From positions 1 to 42,316 of the forward strand of contig CAMOQV010000001.1 of the NCBI GenBank assembly GCA_946623205.1: DNA of 42,316 bases, given 5' to 3'. Under the pieces are notes generated by a model. It did no database searches, was not told the origin of the DNA, and saw only the letters and a program-made list of their open reading frames with translations. The stretch is from an uncultured Clostridia bacterium. GTDB taxonomy: Bacteria > Bacillota > Clostridia > Christensenellales > UBA3700. Below are positions 1 to 9,600 of this stretch, piece by piece; within the stretch, counting starts at the first letter, position 1; each line of letters begins with the position of its first letter. A program made the translations under genes and the position numbers.

Positions 1-88
1 TTCCATGTATAGATGTTAAATAAACGTGTTTTCATATCGATGTAATTATAGTTTTATTCAATTAATTTTGTCAATAATGTTTTTAAAC

Positions 89-376
89 TTATTCACTAAT
101 CTCATAAACCTTTAATGACTTATCAAATCTAGACTTATTTAAAACATCCAAAATAGGAAGGCTTTTGCATCTATCGGCATGTTTTTGTAAACATTCCATA
201 TTTTCCCATCTTTCGAAAAAGACAATTTCTTTATCCTCTTTATTATATTGAGAAACATCAAAGGCTATGCATCCATCATCAATACCCTTAGACATCTTTG
301 CATGCTCTTTTGCAGCCAACATAAATACTGGCACGTCCTTTTCTTCTAATTTGTTTACACATACTACATATATCAT
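89..376 (-). CDS. Antibiotic biosynthesis monooxygenase (ABM/YgiN-like) domain protein
   Basis: A 95-residue single-domain protein. The pattern of an N-terminal beta strand (IYVVCVNKL), a helix with an alanine- and lysine-rich face, the central strand pair ending in the FFERWENMECLQKHADR segment, and a C-terminal strand (KVYEIS) fits the dimeric alpha/beta barrel of the ABM family. The aromatic 'ERW' followed by 'HxxR/HADR' is the usual landmark of small quinol monooxygenases such as YgiN. Members oxidise quinols or aromatic compounds without a cofactor, or act as stress proteins; the substrate here is unknown. The ATG at 376 is preceded by a GGGTGA ribosome binding site. It is transcribed away from the small gene at 423, with only 46 bases between the two starts. 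Confidence 0.75.
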   Translation of the reverse strand: MIYVVCVNKLEEKDVPVFMLAAKEHAKMSKGIDDGCIAFDVSQYNKEDKEIVFFERWENMECLQKHADRCKSLPILDVLNKSRFDKSLKVYEISE

Positions 377-387
377 AAATTCACCCT

Positions 388-416
388 TTTAAATATTTAT
401 TTTTTCTTAGTATAAT
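388..416 (+). promoter_or_regulatory. Promoter of the small gene at 423, apparently leaderless
   Basis: A perfect TATAAT lies at 411-416 and a weak -35 (TTTAAA, 388-393) lies 17 bases upstream. The ATG begins only six bases after the -10 box, so the predicted transcript would start at or within a base or two of the start codon. No Shine-Dalgarno sequence could fit. The same stretch must also carry the opposite-strand promoter of the ABM gene. Confidence 0.45.
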
Positions 417-422
417 ATAGGC

Positions 423-650
423 ATGGACGATATTAAACCACTAACCGATGAAGAAAAAGATTTAATAATCAATTGGTTCATCAAAAACGAGGGCCCTCGA
501 GGCGAAGCTCAGATTAAGACTTATAGACTAAGAGATAAGTTAGACAAATCTCCTAAAGCTTCTCACGAACTAATCAAAACAAATATTGAAACTAATTCTT
601 ATAAGATTGATTCTATGAGTTTTTATTTAGTCCTTATGGCTCACATTTAA
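423..650 (+). CDS. Small hypothetical protein (75 aa)
   Basis: I do not recognise this protein. It is 75 residues, charged and predicted mostly helical (MDDIKPLTDEEKDLIINWF at the start), with no membrane segment and no cysteine. Codon use is like the neighbours. It lacks a ribosome binding site but has a TATAAT box six bases before the ATG, which would suit a leaderless message. Its TAA stop directly abuts the TAA stop of the giant gene on the other strand, so the two transcripts must overlap tail to tail. A possible terminator of the giant operon lies inside it. It could be a real small gene or a chance reading frame. Confidence 0.4.
   Translation: MDDIKPLTDEEKDLIINWFIKNEGPRGEAQIKTYRLRDKLDKSPKASHELIKTNIETNSYKIDSMSFYLVLMAHI
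483..499 (-). terminator. Possible terminator of the giant operon, inside the opposing small gene
   Basis: A 12-base GC-only-core palindrome (CGAGGGCCCTCG, 488-499) stands out in AT-rich DNA. On the minus strand it is followed directly by TTTTT (487-483). The hairpin would be short (four GC pairs and a four-base loop), so it is weak. No better terminator is visible between the giant gene's stop and here. Confidence 0.25.
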
Positions 651-3600
651 TTATATATCGTTAGGATCCAAGCTAAGTTTTATTTGCCCATATGTAACTT
701 TTATACTATAAGATCCAGTTACATCATTTCCGTTTTCATCATAGATATGTAACTCGCTAATCTTATTTTCTTGTACTCCAACGATTTGTTGTGGTGTTAC
801 AAAAGTGCACGCTATTCTATGTCCGCTAACCAATGTTCCTTGAGATAGGAATACTTCTTGATGTATGCTTCCGTTTGTTATTAATTGAGAAATAGAATTT
901 GTAGAGATTGCAATATATTTTGGTTTAACTACAACAGCATTTCCATTAACAACAATACGATAATTATTTGCAATGTTTGTTGTTCTAAATACATCTGAAC
1001 TGCTATAAACGCAAATCTCGTTTACATTCAAATCCGCAGCCTTAATTACGCCAGCATTAACAATTGGGCCCCTTATGCTTTGCATTGTCCATTCAATTAC
1101 AACATTTGAAGGTTGAGAAACTATTGTCCAAGCATTTGTCTTTGGACTTATTTCTTGTCCAGTGTATGTCTTAATGTAATTCTTTACATTAATTACAATA
1201 ATTTCCTTATCTGTCATTTCTACTTGGCCGTCAACCATATGGATGATAAATCTATTTGTAACATCATTTCCATAAGAGTCGAATAGCTTAAACTTCATAA
1301 TTTTACTTCTACTTATTCCAACGCCGACTTGACCGCCCAAAATCTCACATTCATATGTATATCCTTTGCTAATCAAGTTTTCAAACAAGCCTTTGTTTAC
1401 ATAAACTCCACTCTCGTTTGTAAATTCATATGATTCAACTTGTTGCTTTGGAGCAAGCTCAGCATCTGGATTCAATGGATCAAATGAACCTAATGTAAAT
1501 ACTGGATGTATATACATTTCTTTATCATAGAAATAATCTTCAACGTTAACAGTACTTGAAATATCTGAATCTTGTGAATTCTCGTTGTTGCTACCGCTTC
1601 CGCTAGCACCACCACTACTATTTGAATCGCTTCCAGTAACTTCTACAGCAATCCATCCCAATCCATATACATATACTTCAACCCAAGCATGTGCTTGTTT
1701 TTTAGTAATTGAAGTCTTTGTGTTAGGTTCTGTAACTTCGCCCTTTAATCCAACAACAAGTCTCGCTGGAATGCCTAATGTTCTATATAACAATGTTGCA
1801 GCACTTGCATAATGTCTACATACACCTTCTTTGTACTTAGTTAAGAATGCATATACAAAATCTGATTCTTCATCTAACGCTGGATCATATGCTAAGTTAT
1901 ATTTAGCAGACTTTTGAATATATTGAGCAACCTTTTGAATAACTGCAGAATCGCTAATTGTAAAGCCTTGACTGTTTATAATACTGATTAAATATTGTTT
2001 CAATTCGCCATCTGGAACAGTTAAATAATTAGATCTAAATAAATTGCTCATTCTATAATCTTGCTCAATTATTCTTAAATCTTGAGTTGTTTGAGATAGT
2101 TGAGTTAATATACCAACTGTTGAATCTCTATATTCTATTTCATACCCAAAGCCATCATGTTCTAATGTATGCAACTCTTGTGGATCCATATATTCCATTG
2201 CTGTATAGTATGGAACTAAAGCACCGTCAATAAATGATTTGATTGTTACATTATTTTTGCTTACTCCTAAATCACCTAGAGCAAGGCCTGTTAGAGCGTT
2301 ATATGAATATGTCTTTTCGTTATATGTAAATGTTCTATTTGCAATAGAACTATCCTCTGCATTCCATGTTGATCCTGTATAGTTTGCATAAGCTTCAGTC
2401 TTTAGATAAATCGATCCTGCGACATCTGATGTAACCATACATAATACTGATTCTTTATCTGCACCATTGTTATCTTGGTAATCAAAATTTTCATCCCAAT
2501 CTTGAATATTATCTTCTTCTGGATCTTCTGGCATATCTTTTTCGTCTGCAACGATTGTTAATGTACCGAAAATAATATTTACTGGCTCATAGAATTCTTC
2601 GTGTTCCCCATATACTTTAGCTGATGCCTTATTTGGAACAGAACCAATATCTACAATTCTTCCGTAGATTTCAACCGCAAGTTGATCGCCTTCTAAAACA
2701 GAGCCTGTCTCGATAATATAATGGTCATACATTAATGGAGTGCCACTATATACTGCATATTTACTACCTGTCTTTATGGTAATTTTTCTCTTAATGATTT
2801 CTATGTTACCTTTTGTGTCAATATTATATTCATAGTTTTCGCTAACATCTACATCATTTGTTTCATCTTCATCGCCATCACTGCCATCGAAAACAGAGAT
2901 ATCATAATCTATAATGTATGTTTCGTTTTCAGATAATCCTAATTCTAATCTTCCGCCGCCAAATGTAACGCTATTTACGACCATATAATGGCCATCAACG
3001 AATCTGCTTACTTTTTGCAACTTTCCATCTACAATACCATCTACAAGAATCTCTTCAATATCTTTTGCTGTTTGCATTTCGCCTGTGTATTCTAATGAAG
3101 CATTAGATGGTCTAATATAAATTAGTTTCTTATGAATAATTAAATTAATACTGCTAAATTCAACTATTGTTCCAGCTAAATCGACAAACGAAATTGCATA
3201 ATAGTTAGCTTCTTTATACTCATCTAAATCTGCATCATAAGTTAAAACTTTAATATCGCTTGTGTTTATTACGTATTCACCTGCATTGGTTTTAGCGAAT
3301 TCAGCTACATTAATAATATCGTCGCCTAATAGTTTTGTGTTATCTATAATATATTCGCTAATGTTAGGTGTATGCTCTTTAGCATCATATTCATATTCAA
3401 TATTGCTAATTTGGATATATATTTGTCTTGCTACGATATTTAAAGTTTGCGTTCTTAATTCAACATCATAACAATCAGCGTTGTCTAGAATATATTCACC
3501 AATCTCAACTGTATATTCGCCAATCTCTGTGCCTTCGCCTATAAATTCGAGAACACGTAATTCGTCGCCGCCAACCAAGCTTCCTTCTATAAATTCATAT

Positions 3601-6600
3601 TCATCTATAGTATGAACTTCTCCATCGTATTCAACCTCAATATGTTTTGGAGCAACAACTAATTTACGAGGAACGACTTGCACATATGATTCATCATTTG
3701 TGTACGTAATAATAAAGTTACTTGTAACTGTGTATCTCATCGTGCCATCGCTGTATGTTATTACAGGATTACTCATCGAAGCATAGCCATCTCCTGGAGT
3801 CTTTACGCTTAAGCTATATGTTGGGCTAAATGTGAATATTATTTGCTCTAGAGCATCATCTATTATGAATGCATTTGCTGCTTCACCTGCTGCTATATGA
3901 TCACCACCAAACACAATTGCTGGAGTATGAGCTTTACCATCATATTCAAATACCGAATGTTCCGCTTCTTCATCCCAAGCCACATTTAAAACTCTCGGAT
4001 TAATTGTTAATGTAACAACTGGAACATCCGATTCAATTATTGTTCCTTGTGCGTTTCTATAATTAACCTCTATTCCATCTTTCACGAAATGGACATTATA
4101 ATATCCTTTCATAAATAGATCAAAATCTATCATAGAGTAGCTATATACATAATCTGCATTTTGTACATCTTTTACGTTTGCAGTTGTATATGGGGCTAGA
4201 TTTAATTTATCGCCAAATACTAAATTAGTCTCATCTTGTAGCGGATCTCTATATGAAACGTTGTTATATTCGTCTTCTTCTTTAATAACTTCATGTATAT
4301 CTGGACTATGCTTTAATCCATCATATGTATATTCTGCGTTTGCTATAGAAATATAAATATGTATTGGGTTGATTGTCAATGTAACTGGGTTTGGTCCCAC
4401 TGGAAGAACCTGATAATAGTCAGCAGGGATCCTCTCGCCATAGTTATTATATGAAACTATTGGATAATACTCTTCAACAGTTTCTATTCCGTTAATTGTC
4501 TTTGTAATAGTATTGTTTTGAACATCGTAAACATACGTGCCAACACCAATAAAGCCTTTGTTTATAACTTCATCTCCTGGCAACAATTCATATCCATCTA
4601 CTGGATAGAATAAAATTTCCGCAAATTTCTCGTTGCCATCATATGTTACAGTGTTATCCTCTGTATGTAGATATACTGGTACAGGATTAATAGTTAGATT
4701 AACCATAGGGTTTGAGCCATCTTTTAATGCATTATCCCCATCTACAAATCCTAAAATTGTATAATTGCTTGTTACTTCTTCATTGTTAGCATTTAATATC
4801 TTTAATTCGCTTAATTCGAATTCGTAAACATAATCCCCATCTGCGATTGATTTAATCGTTGTTCTTGTAAAGTAGTCTACATTGAAATGGTCTCCATCCA
4901 TCAAGCCAACATCGCTACCAACTATTGGTTCATAGCTATCATTGACCTTCTTTACTACGCTAAAGGTTGGAGAGTGTGGTTGTCTATTATATATATAAAC
5001 TCCATTTACGGCCTTAACATAGATCTCTCTATTTACGATAAATAGAGTTACACCTTCTATGCCCTCATCAAACAATACGCCATCACTATCTACATAGTGA
5101 ATGTTATAATATGTAGCATACTCTAACGAAGCTGCCATCTTAATTTGAGCATTTAGTGGAGCGAAATGATATGTTCCAATTTCTTTGCCTTTATATGGTT
5201 CTTTATCTAATGTATCGCCAGATAGTAGATTTGTATTATTGAATGAAACTACATAAGAAACAACGCTATCAACAGTTTGCTTCATCACTTCTTGGATGCT
5301 TGGATAATGGTCTTTTCCGTCATAGATAATAGTCGTATCAGTCAATTGATAATATATATCTATCTTCTTAATAATTAACTCAACATAAGCCATACCTTGA
5401 GCAAATTCATTATCGTTTGAATCAATGTAATGAATTTCATAGTATGTTGGATCTTCGGCAGCCATTCTCTTTATTTGCATTTCAAATGGATTAAATGTAT
5501 ATTCGCCAACTTCTATTCTTTCAAATGGAGATAAATACAAATAATCATTTGTTAACAACATCGACTCTTCTGCATCGACATATTGAACTAAATCTGCATC
5601 CCAAACAACTTCTTTAATTGTTGGAGTATGCTTATTTCTATCGTAAGATACTTGAGTATCTATTAACTTGATATAAATATCTCTCTTTTCAATTTCAAAA
5701 GCTGATTGAGTATTATCATCTTTAAATGATATTTGATAATAATCAACAACTTGCTTATTAGCATCTACAATTGTAATACCTGCAATATCTATTGCATATT
5801 CCCCTATATCTGTTCTTTCATAAGGCGTAATATCAATTGAATCTCCATCAAGTAGGTTACTTTCAAAGCTATACTCTTTAATATTTGGATTTTGTTTTGC
5901 TCTATTATATGGAGTTGTATATATAGCATCTATGCTAATTACGATATCAATCTTTGTAATTTCTAATGTTACTTGAGCGTTTTCAACATTAATTGTGTTG
6001 TTCAATTTGTCTACATAACTAATGTTGTAATACGTACATGCAGTATATACATTGTTTTTATATTTAGCGATTGGATAATAATCCTCTATAGTTTCCTCGC
6101 CATTTACATTCATCGTAATCTTATTTGTATATAAATCATATGCATATGTGCCAATTGCGCTAAATACTGGAACGTATGCTATATCTCCTGTCAATATCTT
6201 TGTAGTTTCTTCTGTTGCATCAACATATGTACCTGATACGTCATCGTAATATACTTCTTTTATTATTGGACTATGAAGCTCTCTATCAAATGATGTTGAG
6301 TAATTATCTAACATCAAAGTAATTTCTATTGGAACAATTGTAATTGTTACAAATATATTACCTTGCGTTACTGGTACTGCGTCAACAGGCATACCATTTC
6401 CATCTAGTGTTATTGCATAATATTTAATTTCATAATAATCAACAACTTCTTGCGCACTATTTAAAACCTTTTTATCGTTTAGATCAAACGTATCTGTACC
6501 CACATCAGTTCTCTTATAATCTGAAGTTGAATATGAATCCCCAGATAATAAGGCAGCATAATCTGGGATAACCCCGGCATCGTGTGCATGGCCGTCGTAT

Positions 6601-9600
6601 GTGAATGTATATTCTATTAACCCAATTTTGAATTCTATTTTACTAATTATTATTTGAGCTGAAGATATATCATCTTTAAATGTTATGTTATAGCAATATG
6701 TCTCTATATCACCATTTGCGTCCTTAATGTTAATATCAGATATATCAACATCATATGATCCAATATCTGTTTGTCCATATGGTGTTAAATCTAGATAATC
6801 GCCAGAAATCAAATTGCCTTCATATGACACTTTTGGATATTGCACTTCTCTTGTATAAGAAGAATCTAAATCTTCTATCGTAACTAATACGTCTATCTTT
6901 TCAATTGTTAATGTAGATAGGATATTATCAAACGAAATATCGTAATACGAAACAGCACCATCTGATTCATTAACGACTTCTATATCGCTAATATCGATAT
7001 TATATACACCTGGGTTAATCTTTGCATATGGTGCAAGATTCAAGCTATCACCATTTAAGCAACTTCCTGATGTAATGCTAATTTCCGGACGTTGATAATC
7101 TCTTGTATATGTAGTAGTTTTTGATGGTTCAATAGTAACCATTAAAGCTCTCTTTGTAATATTGAATGTTATAATTGCATCATCTAAATCTATAGAATTG
7201 CCATCCAAATCTACAAAATAGATTTCATAATAACTAGCATCAGAATCCACATTATCTTCATTATGAAGAATTGGATAATAATGTTCCTCTAAAACTGCTT
7301 CGCCTATTGTTGCAGTAAGTGTTTGCGTTTTAAAGTTGAAAACATAGCTTCCTATTTCAATAAAGCTTCTAATTGTCAAATAATCGTCAGGTAACAATAC
7401 TGAAGAATTTGTTTCTGCAGATACATATTGAGCGCCATCCCATAGGACTTCTTTAATATGTGGTGCATGAGATGTCTTTGTATATTCATAAGACTCATCT
7501 TGTATTATTTGTAAATATAAATCGATTTTCTTAATAGTTAATGTAACGCTATCTTTATTATCCTTATAAATTACATTGTAGCAATCTGTAACATCTTCTT
7601 GCGTTTCGCTATTTAGAATCTTTAAATCATAATTTGTAAAACCATAAATTCCAACTTCTGATCTTAAATAACTATCTTTATCTATATAATCATTTTCTAG
7701 TAACTTCGATTCCCCGCTTATTACTTCTTCTATTTCTGGTCGAACATATCCTCTATCGTATTTATAAATTTTATCTGTTAACGCAATAGTAATAACTCTT
7801 GGGACAATTGTTAATGTAACTGATGTCTTATCCTCATAGCAGTGTATTTGATAATGATGAGTTACGTCTTCTCCTGTCTCTAGATTATGGAATTTAATTT
7901 CATCTGCATAATGAGTATATGTGCCAATTTCGCTATGCCACCAACCAACATCGCTATATGCATCTCCTGTCAATAAATAGCCTTCCAAAAACTGATTGCC
8001 TTCCAAATCTACTGATTTCATAGTTGGCATATAATTAGCTCTTGAATACTCTACTTCTCTATCCTCTAAGCGCAAATATACATCTATTTTTCTAATTGTT
8101 AGATTTGCTATAACATCTTCACTATCTAAATAAGGTGTATCTAATTCATCAACATAAGATATCTTATAATAATCAACATTAATTAATTCTTCATCAACTC
8201 GTCTTTGAATTATATTAAAATCTTCCTCTTCATCATCTGGCATTAGAATCTTATTTTGTGTTAGGTTATAGTTATATTCACCAACTTCGATAAACTCTCT
8301 TGTAATGAAGACATCCCCATCTAATAAGCTTCCACTCAATAATTCAAATGTTGGATGATGTGCTTGTCTATCAAAAGCAACATTAACATCTGTTATCCTT
8401 ATTGTTAATTCAATAGGATTAATTGTTAATGTTACAATTTCTTCAGTATTTATAGTGTTATCTTCATTGATAAAACCTAAAATTTCGTAATACGTCTTGA
8501 TATTTTCTTCATTTTGATCGTATATCTTTAGATTGTTTAAATCAAAGGTATATGTATAATCATCTTTGTTTAATCTCTCATCTAATGGCTTTACGTGCTC
8601 TCTTGTAAAGAAGCCAAGATTGAATCTATCTTCACCAAGAAGACCAATATCGCCATTTTCAATTTGCACATACGAAATGTCATTAGTTAATTCATCTACA
8701 ACTTTCTTAACTATAATAATCTCTGGACGATATTGTTTTACACCTTCAAATGTAAATGTCTTATTTATAGTCTTTATATAGAATGCTCTCTTTATAATAT
8801 TCAATGTAGCTACATCTTTGCCTTCAACAAATCTTACATCGTAATAGCTAACTTCATCACCATTTGAATTTCTAATCTTTACGTTTTTAATGTCATATTC
8901 ATAACTACCAACTATGCTGTTTCCAAATTCAGATACATCAATATAATCACCCGCAAGCAACTTGCTCTCGCCATCTATATATTCAAATGCATTGATAGCA
9001 TAGTAGTTATCATCAAATATAACTGTTTTTTCTTCATTTGTTAGAGTAACAATTCTCTTTAAAATCTTTAAGCTTCCGAAATCTTCATCTACAATTGTGA
9101 AATATTTTTCTGAGTTATAATCTAAAACGGCTCTAACAACAACCTCAGATTCTGCCAATACCGGGTTGTAATCTATCATCTTTGCAAGAACTGGATAGAT
9201 AGTACCTGTTCTATTATTTTCCGTATCATATATGCCAGGCAAATCTAACTCTTCTGGCACATATGGTTCATATTCTCCCGTTAGTGCATTTAATCTTAAT
9301 AGATAATATGTTGGTTCATCCTCGCTATATAAAGCAGTGCCGTCATATTCTTTTTCTTTGCTTTGAGTTGTTACCTTTAATTTAACTTTTTCTACAACTA
9401 AATCGCCTAATACCAACTTTAATTTATAGTTAGTACTCTCTATGCCATTTTCATAATCATCTTCGCTTTCATATATCTTAATATCCAAATCGTTTGTTAG
9501 TGTCCCTGGATATGTAAGTGTAGGAATCGAAGATCCTTTACTAACTCGAATTAGCGCATCTTTATATAACGTTCCTTCTACGTGTTCAAATCCAGCCGTT

